NCBI GenBank assembly: GCA_020636025.1
Contig: JACJYQ010000002.1
Coordinates: 248,001-312,000 of the forward strand
Origin: Lewinellaceae bacterium
GTDB taxonomy: Bacteria; Bacteroidota; Bacteroidia; Chitinophagales; Saprospiraceae
Direction: 5' to 3'
DNA: 64,000 nt
The translations under genes were made by a program, and so were the position numbers. Of this stretch, positions 18,744 through 27,874 are shown piece after piece. A model generated the notes under the pieces. That model was given only the letters and a program-made list of their open reading frames with translations. It ran no database searches and was not told the DNA's origin. Position 1 is the stretch's first letter. Each line of letters opens with the position of its first letter.

Positions 18744-19034
18744 TTAGTTTTTATCCTTATGGAAAGCAGAAATCACAAGCCAAACACCCACAACGACATC
18801 TACAATATTCCACAATTCCCGTCCTAATGAAACTTTGAAAAATGGCTGAAAGAGAAGTGCAAGTGTTAAATAGATTGTAGCAATTGTATTTTCCCCCTGT
18901 TCATAATACTTCCAAGCAAATATTCCAAAAGCTATCAGAGAAACAAAACGAACCAATTGAAAATAGCCGTATAGCATATCACCAAGGCATAAAAACAAGA
19001 GTACTGCGAGTACAATTTTTGTGGTTTTTCCCAT
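18744..19034 (-). CDS. Small DUF6804-like membrane protein (operon gene 6)
   Basis: This ~96-residue protein has three or four hydrophobic helices and the LVRFVSLIAFG / REIW-like (GRELWNIVDVVVG) pattern of DUF6804-type small membrane proteins. The ATG at 19034 is used; its first base is the last base of the preceding gene's TGA (TGATG overlap), so translation is coupled. It is the last gene of the six-gene minus-strand operon. Function is unknown. Confidence 0.6.
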   Translation of the reverse strand: MGKTTKIVLAVLLFLCLGDMLYGYFQLVRFVSLIAFGIFAWKYYEQGENTIATIYLTLALLFQPFFKVSLGRELWNIVDVVVGVWLVISAFHKDKN

Positions 19035-19531
19035 CAATGAAAAATTGGAGTTTCTGAATATTGAATTGTGCTAATTAATAGTGGGAAAAGGCCTGTCCTT
19101 GTAATAAAACAAATGCAAATTGAAATTCCAGAAAACAGCAATAAATATTCAGCATCGTTTCTTGAAGCTGCTTCATAAATATTTACTCCTTTTGAAAGCA
19201 CAGAAAAAGTCATTTTAGCAAACCAAATAGATAATAATAAAACAACTACTGAAATACTAAAAAACAATGTAAAATAAGCAATAAAACCAATCATCAAATT
19301 ACCAACCGTACTGAATGATTGGGTATTCAGCAACTCTTTTGCCGCAGCTCCAACCTCACTAATAAAAAGCCCGGCACAAATAAATAAAATAGCTTTTAGC
19401 GCATTAACACCAACATTATCACTATCCCTTTTCAAATATTTCTTTAGTTTTCGATTTGTCAGGAAATTAATCAATGAGATAGCTAGAATCCCACTTAGAA
19501 TCAATAATGTGATAAAAAGTAATTGGCTCAT
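19034..19531 (-). CDS. Unknown 4TM membrane protein (operon gene 5)
   Basis: This 165-residue protein has four predicted membrane spans, at about residues 4-22, 43-62, 77-103 and 130-152, with a basic cytosolic loop (NRKLKKYLKRD) after the first. No family is recognised. Its start lies 2 bases after the stop of the transglutaminase-like gene and its stop overlaps the start of the next gene, so it is an integral part of the operon. It may be an assembly partner or an immunity-like partner of the larger membrane proteins; that is inference. Confidence 0.6.
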   Translation of the reverse strand: MSQLLFITLLILSGILAISLINFLTNRKLKKYLKRDSDNVGVNALKAILFICAGLFISEVGAAAKELLNTQSFSTVGNLMIGFIAYFTLFFSISVVVLLLSIWFAKMTFSVLSKGVNIYEAASRNDAEYLLLFSGISICICFITRTGLFPLLISTIQYSETPIFH

Positions 19532-19533
19532 TT

Positions 19534-21195
19534 TTATAGATTTTTAGTTGAAATTAAATTAACATACCAATTATTCATATTGGACATTTTAGACGGAAAA
19601 ACACCAGGTGCTATCCCTGCTTGAGTCGTTTCCCATAGGACATACCGTTTCCGATTAATAGTCTTTGATACGCCCATGTATGGTAAATTTATGGCAATTA
19701 TAGAATGCCTATAAATCTCACTGCTTAACATTACGACATCATAGCCGTAGTGACTTAAAATTGTAAACAATAATAGAGCGCGGGTATCGCAGTCTCCATC
19801 CAGGGTTGCGATAAATTCTACTGGGCTAAATATTCCAAATTTAACGTTTGGATGACAGTTGCCACCTGAAGAGAGATATTCAAAAATAAATTGATCGTTG
19901 TAAAGTAAAGGGTCACATGCCTGGTCAAGAACTAGTGTATATGGAATGTCTTGAATGCAAGAAACGATTGCTTCCGCAAAAAGCTTTTCGTTGAGTTTAT
20001 GACTTACTTGAACAGAGTCAAATAGTGAATAAACACCAGTAAGCTTGCTTGAGTCGTTTGCAATAAACTGCCTCAATAGCATATCGAAGTCATTAAGAGA
20101 CGCTACAGCTATTGGAGTATTTTGATGGTAGCTTTCAGAGGACTTCCACTCACTGGTCTTTATTGACAAGTATCCACTATATTCTGCGCCGGCATAATCC
20201 TTCCATACTCGAAAATGGCGGATGATACTATCATTTAAGATACCATCTTCTATTGGTTGATAATCGGTCGTTTCCATTTCCGTATTATCCGGCTTCTGAG
20301 GTGTTACTATCATGTTTGGATCATTAGACCAATAGGAAAACAACACAAAACAGATAAAAATCAAGAAAAACAACCAACTGAATGAAATAAATGCCCTCCC
20401 AGCATACCGAATTACAGGTTGAATTATATTACCTAATAATTGAAGGACAAGGATTATTCCGATAAATAGAATTATTGGCCACCCCCAAATGAGCAATGCC
20501 ATACCATAAAAAACTAAAATAGCATATGCCAGGATTTCCCCAAGAGTATTCCAAATAGAAAATGCCGCTGATGGACGTTGCTCTGAGCTTCTTGACCTCA
20601 GATTTTCGGGGGTTTCATTAGTTTTATCATTACTCTCAAAATCTGGAGTTTCTCTAAGAATATTCTCAAATGAAATTTGTTCCGCAGGGCTTTTTATAGG
20701 CCCTTTTGACCTCGCATTTTCGAGTGTTTCTTCGGCTCTATTTTTACTCTCAATATCTGGGGGTATAACCAATTTAACTTGATCTACGTGCAAAATATAT
20801 CCACATATATCCCCTTCAATCGACCCAAACACTTTGTTCTCTTCATATAGTATGTCAAACAAGCGAATGTTTGCGAGTTTTGGATCTTTTAGGTCTAATG
20901 TAAACTTCCGACTTTCCCCATTGAGATAGTTAATGATAAAACAAGTGTCTTTTGGTAGTTTACTTGGGAAAGGTTCAACATAAACAAACTCTTCAAACTC
21001 CTCACCTTCCGTCCATTTTCTAATATCTTTTTCTTCGATAATAGTTTCCGCCTCCAGAATCTCAATCGAGTAGTAGTTTTCATGAACCAAATCTGACGAA
21101 TATTCATCTAAAAAACCATAATACTTTCCCCGAAATTTACCCTTGAGATAGGTTTTTCGGTTAATGTTATTAAGTATGGTTCTGAATTCAGTCAT
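19534..21195 (-). CDS. Membrane-anchored transglutaminase-like protein (operon gene 4)
   Basis: The 553-residue protein has a soluble N-terminal part (~1-200, a beta-rich segment then a charged linker), three closely spaced membrane helices (~210-295), and a C-terminal transglutaminase-like/papain-fold domain. The catalytic set can be read as C469 in DGDCDTRALL, H497 in YRHSIIAINL and E522 in LWETTQ, where most relatives have Asp. The C-terminal domain is therefore likely to be a cysteine protease or amide-bond enzyme; with an odd number of spans it would lie on the opposite side of the membrane from the N-terminus. The start overlaps the preceding gene by 8 bases. The fold call is good; substrate and role are unknown. 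Confidence 0.7.
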   Translation of the reverse strand: MTEFRTILNNINRKTYLKGKFRGKYYGFLDEYSSDLVHENYYSIEILEAETIIEEKDIRKWTEGEEFEEFVYVEPFPSKLPKDTCFIINYLNGESRKFTLDLKDPKLANIRLFDILYEENKVFGSIEGDICGYILHVDQVKLVIPPDIESKNRAEETLENARSKGPIKSPAEQISFENILRETPDFESNDKTNETPENLRSRSSEQRPSAAFSIWNTLGEILAYAILVFYGMALLIWGWPIILFIGIILVLQLLGNIIQPVIRYAGRAFISFSWLFFLIFICFVLFSYWSNDPNMIVTPQKPDNTEMETTDYQPIEDGILNDSIIRHFRVWKDYAGAEYSGYLSIKTSEWKSSESYHQNTPIAVASLNDFDMLLRQFIANDSSKLTGVYSLFDSVQVSHKLNEKLFAEAIVSCIQDIPYTLVLDQACDPLLYNDQFIFEYLSSGGNCHPNVKFGIFSPVEFIATLDGDCDTRALLLFTILSHYGYDVVMLSSEIYRHSIIAINLPYMGVSKTINRKRYVLWETTQAGIAPGVFPSKMSNMNNWYVNLISTKNL

Positions 21196-22153
21196 GGTAT
21201 AATTGGTGTATCAAATCACTTTCAGGAGCGAGTTTTTTATCCCTTTCTATCCTTTGCGTATTAAACGGTGGGTCTGTATATAATTCAACCCATGCATACT
21301 GCGTCCCGAATTCACCCTGAATAACTCGATTATAGGTTTCCTTAAAGCTATTATATTCTTCTAATACTATCCTGGTTTCAATCTCTTTTTTCAATTTGTA
21401 AAATTCACTACTGGCTGAAATAAGGTGTTTCAAGACAGCTGGAAGCATAAATATGAACAATACCAAAAGTGATGTAAGCCAACACTTTGGATATTTTGTA
21501 CATAGTAAAATAATTCTTTGAGTATAAAAAGTTGACTTTGAAATAAGTATTTCCATTTTTGAAATGAGATCTTTTTTCCTTTTTTCATTTTCAATAAGGA
21601 TTTTTTCTAACGGAACTGGGCTGCTAAGGTCTGAACCCTTTGAAGGTATAACGCCTTTTTGATGCTGGATCAATTGCCTGATCGGTTCAGATTTCTTATT
21701 AAAAAACTCGCTGGTCAGTTTGGTATATTTATCAAGTTGTGCTGCTTTGTACTCTGCAATGTCTCGATCCAGATCATCAGAAAAGAAAAATACCTCTATT
21801 GGTTTGGTAATCAACAGTGAAATGAAAATAATAAATCCGTATTTGATCAGGTTTGGGAGTATTTGAAACTTCAGCTTTTGCTTTTTCCCAATAGTCCTTT
21901 TTGACAAGGTGTACAAGATAAGCAAGTAGATGTTTGTTATCATCCAGGCTAAAAAAATGGCAAGTATTACTGCAAGAAAAGTTACATCAAAAAGGTTAAT
22001 GAAAAGCATTGTAAGGCTGAAAACACAGGTTACAAAAACAAAAAGCACAAATACTCCAATAGCAAAAAAAAGGTTCCTTAAAGAATGGGAACTTTTCCTG
22101 ATAATGCTATAATCCTCTCCGGAAAGACTACAAAAAAAACGGTTAATAGCCAT
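21188..22153 (-). CDS. DUF4407-like membrane protein, divergent paralogue (operon gene 3)
   Basis: This 321-residue protein has membrane spans at about 27-55, 58-82, 98-120 and 222-243 with a coiled-coil-like loop between the last two. The segment FISLLITKPIEVFFFSDDLDRDI lines up with ALTIAKPVEIRMFKTEID of the preceding gene's product, and the spacing of helices and loop matches, so it looks like a divergent copy of the same DUF4407 family. The family's function is not known to me. It overlaps its neighbours by 11 bases upstream and 8 downstream. Two paralogues in one operon suggest a hetero-oligomeric membrane complex. Confidence 0.6.
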   Translation of the reverse strand: MAINRFFCSLSGEDYSIIRKSSHSLRNLFFAIGVFVLFVFVTCVFSLTMLFINLFDVTFLAVILAIFLAWMITNIYLLILYTLSKRTIGKKQKLKFQILPNLIKYGFIIFISLLITKPIEVFFFSDDLDRDIAEYKAAQLDKYTKLTSEFFNKKSEPIRQLIQHQKGVIPSKGSDLSSPVPLEKILIENEKRKKDLISKMEILISKSTFYTQRIILLCTKYPKCWLTSLLVLFIFMLPAVLKHLISASSEFYKLKKEIETRIVLEEYNSFKETYNRVIQGEFGTQYAWVELYTDPPFNTQRIERDKKLAPESDLIHQLYHD

Positions 22154-23387
22154 TATTAAATGGAGGTTTTTGCTCTTTTTGCAGATTTACGAATGCTTCC
22201 GGGTCTTCATCAATTTTACGTTTCATTACTTGTTCATATCGTTCTAGCGCATATAAAGCCAATCTCCTTTCCATTTCCCTCGCATCAACTTGTGCATAGA
22301 TTTCCTTCTCGGCGTTCAAATTCTTTACCAAATCGCGTTCAATGCCTTCTTTGTCTTTATAATAGTTATATTGGACATAAATACCCTCATCTGCTTTTAT
22401 CAATTCTTTTATATTTTCTTCCATAAAATCATACGGAGTTTTAACCAGCATAAGCTTGAAGAAGATTGGGGTAAGTTCTATTACCATAAAAAGCAGGGTA
22501 ATAAATAAGGAAATCCAGAACCCGGCAATCTTATGTGAAAGTTTAATTCGTTCTAATAATCCATCAAGGCTAGCTGCAACTTTTTTACTATCGGCACGAG
22601 CTGTATCCTTTTCGATTCCTATATTTGTTAGTTGAGAATTTAATTTAGCTATAATTGGCATGTTCCTACTTACTACAGTATCACGATCAGCTTTTTTTTC
22701 ATTTTTTACCTGTAATTTATGTTCAGCATCTGTTCCAAAACCGGTTCCTTGCCCCTCAAGTTCTTTTAGGTACTCTTTTGTAGCAGTTGACAACTCTGAC
22801 TCTTTTACTTCTATTTCTTTGTAAAGACGATCTTTCTCTACATTAATAACACTAATTCGATCGGAGAATATTGAGTCAATTTGAGCAATGTATTCTTGCT
22901 CTTTCTCTAGCTGAGCAGAATGTAAGGCAGCATCGATTTCCGTTTTAAACATCCTAATCTCAACCGGCTTAGCTATAGTAAGCGCAATGATTGCCCCCAT
23001 AATAATCCGAGGTATAGCACCTTTAAACTCCTCCCAGGTTATAGCCTCTGTACCATCTCCTTTGCCAGTGCTTGTAACGATAAATCGATCAATATTAAAG
23101 ATCATCAAGCCCCAAATAATGCCGAAAATGATCGAAAGTATGGATGTAGAAAGCTGGAATTGTTGCTCTAGTGCTGATCCCCTAGGCTCAAAAATCGTAT
23201 AAAATGCATAGCCACCTGCTATACCCGCCATAACACCTGTTGCGACAATAATGCCTCCAAGGCACATGTACTTTATCTGATCAGAATAAGTTGCACGAGT
23301 CAATATAAAGCGATCGCCGCCTGCTGCACGCCAAAATAGGCGCATTATCCAGGAAGGTTTTGGTGTAACGTAATAGTCTCTTTTCAT
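22143..23387 (-). CDS. DUF4407 domain membrane protein (operon gene 2)
   Basis: The 414-residue protein matches the DUF4407 layout: an N-terminal amphipathic stretch with FWRAAGGDRFIL, helices at about 34-62 and 88-108 (ending NIDRFIV), a third with IAKPVEIRMF (~130-150), a long coiled-coil region (~165-290, rich in Glu/Lys), and a last helix (~297-322, with MVIELTPIFFKLM), then a charged cytosolic tail. The family is common in Bacteroidota and other bacteria, without an established function that I know of. Its ATG overlaps the stop of the first operon gene (ATGA). The family call is strong. Confidence 0.8.
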   Translation of the reverse strand: MKRDYYVTPKPSWIMRLFWRAAGGDRFILTRATYSDQIKYMCLGGIIVATGVMAGIAGGYAFYTIFEPRGSALEQQFQLSTSILSIIFGIIWGLMIFNIDRFIVTSTGKGDGTEAITWEEFKGAIPRIIMGAIIALTIAKPVEIRMFKTEIDAALHSAQLEKEQEYIAQIDSIFSDRISVINVEKDRLYKEIEVKESELSTATKEYLKELEGQGTGFGTDAEHKLQVKNEKKADRDTVVSRNMPIIAKLNSQLTNIGIEKDTARADSKKVAASLDGLLERIKLSHKIAGFWISLFITLLFMVIELTPIFFKLMLVKTPYDFMEENIKELIKADEGIYVQYNYYKDKEGIERDLVKNLNAEKEIYAQVDAREMERRLALYALERYEQVMKRKIDEDPEAFVNLQKEQKPPFNNGY

Positions 23388-23953
23388 TGGAAATAAGTTA
23401 ATTCAGGTTCGTTTTCTTTGAAGTATTCAGCAGGCAGAGGGCTGATTTTAGTAGTATGGGAATCAGTCAGTTTGCTACCGATCACGATGCTATTTGAAAA
23501 AACTGTCTCAAGTTGCCCCTGTGCAAATTCCTGTCCCCCGATGGTAATATTTGGTGGCGGGACATCCAGATTAGCTCGACTTAATTGGGCCGAGAAGGAA
23601 ACTGGAGAAACTATAAGCTTTTGTGATAAACCAGTCGTTGACTGATAAAGTGGAATTTGATATTCAACCTTTTCAAATACACCGAAAAAGATCAGGGTGA
23701 TGAATGGCCCTTGTATAGAATCTGTTATTGAGACACCTTTCGCGTTTCCGGGAAATGTAATTTTATGCTCTCGAATTCCAATTTTGTAACATCCAACGAC
23801 GTTCCAGGAAAGCACATGACACAATTGCGTACCCTGCATTTCAAATCTTAAAGCAAGGGCTTCAACTTTGATCGTTCTACCCAAAATAATTTGGTAGAGA
23901 TACCAGAATCCAATCTGGATCAAGTTGCTTAAACGTCTTATATATTGTTTCAT
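23384..23953 (-). CDS. Unknown 189-residue protein, first gene of DUF4407 operon
   Basis: I do not recognise this protein. A short hydrophobic segment near the N-terminus (FWYLYQIILG, ~17-26) may touch the membrane; the rest is beta-rich with a Pro-rich loop (DVPPPNITIGG, ~134-144). It has no cysteine or histidine cluster suggesting catalysis. It leads the operon: its stop overlaps the DUF4407 start by 4 bases, and 269 bases without a gene lie upstream, where the promoter must be. Confidence 0.55.
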   Translation of the reverse strand: MKQYIRRLSNLIQIGFWYLYQIILGRTIKVEALALRFEMQGTQLCHVLSWNVVGCYKIGIREHKITFPGNAKGVSITDSIQGPFITLIFFGVFEKVEYQIPLYQSTTGLSQKLIVSPVSFSAQLSRANLDVPPPNITIGGQEFAQGQLETVFSNSIVIGSKLTDSHTTKISPLPAEYFKENEPELTYFQ

Positions 23954-24222
23954 TTGAGGCGCAAGGATTTACATGCATTAATACTGCACCTTTGAAGATT
24001 TAACTTGTACCCTACTGGTCGATAGGACCAAGATGCTTTCACATAACCATATAATAAGAAATACTGCCGATCACCTTTAAAATCATACCGAATTCTCAAT
24101 ATTCAGGCAACACTGCTAATATGGTGCCAAATATTAATAATATGTAAATAACAGGTTGCACACCTCAATTAAATATAATAGTTTTTGAAATCGTATTTAA
24201 CTGTCTATAAGCTAATTATAAA

Positions 24223-27201
24223 TTAATAATACTCCTTAATATACTCATAAGCCCGATCAAACAACACTTGATCCTTATGCAATTGATACTTTAGCAAAGC
24301 CTTTCGCAAAGACTGCTGCACCTCCCGCTCTCCGGCGCTTGTTCCCTGCCAGCCAGGGAACCGAACCACACGTACAATCGCGTCAATGTCTGCTACTATT
24401 CTCTCGACCACTGCCGGCGTTTGGTCTGTTTTCAGTTCTAAAAACAACTCTGTCAGTGCTGTAACAGGTGTTTTTTCTTCCATTAATTGTTCCAGCTCTT
24501 TTTCGGCCTGGACGGTTTCCTTGGCTATTTTGCATAGCTCCTTTACAAATTCAATGGACGTAATCAAACCCTGTTCGGCTTTGTCGCGAAGTGCCTCCAA
24601 TCGCTCACTTAGCTTCTTGAATACCGGAATGCCCGGATGTTTTCTGAATCGGGCGACCAATACCCGTTCCAGCTTTTTAGTGTTTTTGGGATCCGGATTA
24701 TTGAATATATCCTCGATCACATCGGCATCCAGTACAAATTCTTCGAGTTGGTGTACTGCGCCGACATGTATGTGTTCATGTATCAATTTGGTCGTCTGAG
24801 CCCCCAGTGACATCCACAACAGCTTGCCAATATTATCTGAAGCCGGCCGCACGGATTCAAACACCTGAGATAACCATTTATAATCATCATTGTACAGGTC
24901 CAGAATTCTGTCTGGCGACAGGGATTCCCATATTTTGGACAGGTAGGTATAATCACCAGCAAAAGCATCTTTCTTTTCATTGGTATTGATGGCTTCCTGT
25001 GCCGCCTCCAGGCCTTCAAAACCCTGAATGCTTCGGTCTACTCCGGTAAAATGCTGCAAGGCATTCTGCATCGCCTCGGGTAGTTTATCCCGCAGTTCCG
25101 ACATATTTGAGATGACCTTCTGAATACTTTCCTCGTCAAATTGCAAGGCCTTGGCGGCATCGTCAAACACACCGAAATAGTCCACAATGCGGCCAAAATG
25201 CTTGTTGGGGTACAAGCGGTTGGTGCGGCACACCGCTTGTAAAAGGGTATGATCCTTTAAGGACTTATCGAGGTAAATGGTTTGCAGAATCGGAGCATCA
25301 AAACCGGTCAGTAACTTGGCCGTTACAATGATAAACTGAAGCTCTGATAAGGCATCATTAAAGGCTTCCGTCACCTTTTCCTGACCGCTTTTATTCAGTG
25401 CCCATTGTTGCTTGAATTCAAAACTATCGTTGGCGGTAGTAGATATCACCACCGCACTGGCTTCTGTGGGAAAATGCTTGTCCAATTCTTCCTTGTACTG
25501 CACACAGGCGTGGCGGTCGGGCGTGACAATCATAGCCTTGAAACCATGAGGCTCTACCTTTTCTTTAAAATGAAGTGCGATGTCGGCCACAATTTTTGCC
25601 ACCCTTTCCGGAGCCTTCAGGAAGGCCGCCATCTTGGCCGATTTCTTATTCAGCGCATCGGCTTCTTCATCGGTTAGGGCAGCGCTTTCCTTGAAAGCTT
25701 CAAATGCCTGATCCAGGGTTGCTTTATCCACATGCACATCTACCAGGCGTGGCTCAAAGTGCAGCGGCAGGGTAGCCTTGTCTCGTATCGAATCGTGGAA
25801 GGTATAGCGAGACATATAACCTCCGGAGTCTTCCGGCGCGCCAAAGGCCCAAAAGGTGTTTTTATCGGCTTTGTTGACGGGCGTACCCGTAAGACCGAAT
25901 AAAAACGCATTTGGCAGCGCTGCCCGCATTTGTCGACCCAGATCCCCTTCCTGCGTGCGGTGTGCCTCATCCACCAGTACAATGATGTTATCGCGGGTGT
26001 TCATATTGGGCTTGGCATCCCGGAACTTATGGATCATGGAAATGATGATCTTACGGGTGTCGCGCTTGAGCAGCGTTTGTAAGGCGGAAATGCTGTCGGT
26101 CATTTCCACATTGGGCACATCGGCCGCGTTGAAGGTGCCGCTGATCTGGGTGTCCAGATCGGTGCGATCCACCAGTACAATCACCGTTGGACTTTTCAGT
26201 TCGGCAGCCCTTCGCAGTTTCTGGGCGGCAAACACCATAAGCAAAGACTTTCCGGAACCCTGAAAATGCCAGATCAGGCCTTTCTTTACGCGGCCTTCGA
26301 TTACGCGTTCCACAATTTTATTGGCGCCTTCGTATTGCTGGAAACGGCAGATGATTTTATTCCGCTGTTTCTTTTTATTGGAAGTAAAAAGCGAGAAGTT
26401 TTGCAGAATATCCAGCAGTCGCGCCGGATGCAGCAAGTCAGATAATTCTTTCCCGATTTCCGACAATCCTAGTTTCCTGGCCAGGGCTTCATCCTCGCTT
26501 TCGAGGCGCCAGGGCGCCCAGTATTCGAGTTTGCTACGGATGGCGCCGTAATACAACTCCTTGCCCTCTGTGGCAAAGGACAGGATGTTGGGCACAAACA
26601 AAGCCGGCACACTGTTTTCGTACACCTCGTGTACCTCACTTGCCCCATCCAGCCAGCTAATGGAGGGACGTATGGGTGTTTTGGCCTCCCCGACAACCAC
26701 CGGCATGCCATTGATCAGCAGTACGATATCGGGAATTTTGGTTTCTCTGTGATGGACACGAAACTGGTTGGTGGCTATGTAAGTATTGTTGGAAAGGTTG
26801 TCAAAATCAATAAGCCGGATGGGTACATGGCGGTTGTTTTCGCCGAAAGGCAATGTCTTTTCACCGCTCAGCCACTTAAAGAATTCTTCATTGGCCTTTA
26901 CCAGACCCACCTGGTTTACCGTCAGGATGATGGCCCGCAGCTTGTAGACCACCTCATCTGCCAATTCGGGGCGCTGCGCGATTTCCGGATTGAGGCGAAT
27001 CAAGGCTGCCTTGAGTTCAGGTTCTACCAGCACTTCGTTTATACCGCGCTCTAGTTCTGCGGCTGCTTTGTACTGCCATTGAGTGCCATAGGCAGGCGCA
27101 GGCTCCTGGGTTCCTGTTGCATTCAGGTTTCTGCCGCTGAGGGAATGGATGATGTAGTGCTCTACGCTGTTGAGTTCATTGAAGGCCATGGGTGATTTCA
27201 T
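24223..27201 (-). CDS. hsdR: Type I restriction enzyme R subunit (HsdR)
   Basis: The 992-residue protein is the motor and nuclease subunit of a type I restriction-modification enzyme. An N-terminal PD-(D/E)xK site is visible as D158 and E172-A-K174, the helicase P-loop as GSGKS (315-319) and motif II as DEAH (411-414), followed by the second RecA-like domain (TGFDAP, QAVCRTNRLYP) and a helical C-terminus that docks on the methylase. All key residues are present. The start at 27201 lies inside the upstream nucleotidyltransferase gene (26-base overlap); MAFNEL, four residues later, is an alternative. HsdR is separated from its hsdS and hsdM partners by the wHTH/nucleotidyltransferase pair. Confidence 0.96.
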   Translation of the reverse strand: MKSPMAFNELNSVEHYIIHSLSGRNLNATGTQEPAPAYGTQWQYKAAAELERGINEVLVEPELKAALIRLNPEIAQRPELADEVVYKLRAIILTVNQVGLVKANEEFFKWLSGEKTLPFGENNRHVPIRLIDFDNLSNNTYIATNQFRVHHRETKIPDIVLLINGMPVVVGEAKTPIRPSISWLDGASEVHEVYENSVPALFVPNILSFATEGKELYYGAIRSKLEYWAPWRLESEDEALARKLGLSEIGKELSDLLHPARLLDILQNFSLFTSNKKKQRNKIICRFQQYEGANKIVERVIEGRVKKGLIWHFQGSGKSLLMVFAAQKLRRAAELKSPTVIVLVDRTDLDTQISGTFNAADVPNVEMTDSISALQTLLKRDTRKIIISMIHKFRDAKPNMNTRDNIIVLVDEAHRTQEGDLGRQMRAALPNAFLFGLTGTPVNKADKNTFWAFGAPEDSGGYMSRYTFHDSIRDKATLPLHFEPRLVDVHVDKATLDQAFEAFKESAALTDEEADALNKKSAKMAAFLKAPERVAKIVADIALHFKEKVEPHGFKAMIVTPDRHACVQYKEELDKHFPTEASAVVISTTANDSFEFKQQWALNKSGQEKVTEAFNDALSELQFIIVTAKLLTGFDAPILQTIYLDKSLKDHTLLQAVCRTNRLYPNKHFGRIVDYFGVFDDAAKALQFDEESIQKVISNMSELRDKLPEAMQNALQHFTGVDRSIQGFEGLEAAQEAINTNEKKDAFAGDYTYLSKIWESLSPDRILDLYNDDYKWLSQVFESVRPASDNIGKLLWMSLGAQTTKLIHEHIHVGAVHQLEEFVLDADVIEDIFNNPDPKNTKKLERVLVARFRKHPGIPVFKKLSERLEALRDKAEQGLITSIEFVKELCKIAKETVQAEKELEQLMEEKTPVTALTELFLELKTDQTPAVVERIVADIDAIVRVVRFPGWQGTSAGEREVQQSLRKALLKYQLHKDQVLFDRAYEYIKEYY

Positions 27202-27874
27202 TTAGAAGCTTGATAATGCGGTCGAATCGGAGCATTTGATCCTCATAAAACAAGGATCCCAAAATTGCTTCTTGCTTGTCCGGGTCCGCTAAAATATCTG
27301 CAAATCGATGGATCAGGTAATGCCTTACTTCGTCAGCCGAAGCTTGAACCTGGAATTTAAGATCAGAGGTGTAATTTAATAAATAAACGACGTCCTCAAA
27401 GTCGTGGCTCGTTCGAGGGTCTTTAATTCCCCGGTCATAAAATGCTTCCAATTTTGAGGCCAGGTAATACGGCAATGGCAGCATGTGGATAATCAAGCCA
27501 TCCAGCGAGTAGGAAATCCGTTGTTTAAAACCCGGTGCGAACCAGCGATTTGCAGGTGCCCAACCAACCGCTTCGGTGCCCATCACATCTACTTTTATGT
27601 CTTCAAACCGAAAGCGGCAAACAACGTTATCCTCGGCCGATTGATAGAACCCTTTTTGGATCAAAGTTTCGCGGAGTGCCTCCAAGGCCCCCAAACTGGC
27701 AATTTCCAGGCTAATATCAACATCTTTGGTAGGACGTACATCCGCTGCACCTGGATCATCTATGTATAAACTAACGACAGCACCGCCGACATAAACCACT
27801 TGCTCGTTAAGGGTTCCCAGGGCCTGCGCAATCTTCCGGGTGGCCATGCGATTGATTAGGGTGTTCTTTAGCAT
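27176..27874 (-). CDS. AbiEii-like nucleotidyltransferase
   Basis: This 232-residue protein has the nucleotidyltransferase signature G30-G31 ... D51-V-D53, and a later KLEAFYDRGIKDPRTSHDFE stretch like the AbiEii/MenT helical motif. Members often act as toxins of bacteriostatic toxin-antitoxin or abortive-infection pairs by modifying tRNA or other targets. The partner is probably the wHTH protein just upstream, whose stop region overlaps this start by 7 bases. The gene also overlaps hsdR by 26 bases, tying it to restriction. Catalytic residues look intact. The target cannot be predicted. Confidence 0.7.
   Translation of the reverse strand: MLKNTLINRMATRKIAQALGTLNEQVVYVGGAVVSLYIDDPGAADVRPTKDVDISLEIASLGALEALRETLIQKGFYQSAEDNVVCRFRFEDIKVDVMGTEAVGWAPANRWFAPGFKQRISYSLDGLIIHMLPLPYYLASKLEAFYDRGIKDPRTSHDFEDVVYLLNYTSDLKFQVQASADEVRHYLIHRFADILADPDKQEAILGSLFYEDQMLRFDRIIKLLNEITHGLQ

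Noticed and set aside
24386..24799. 137-codon plus-strand frame inside hsdR
   Set aside because: Ser/Thr/Asn-rich translation typical of the antisense of a charged coding region; hsdR is certain here.
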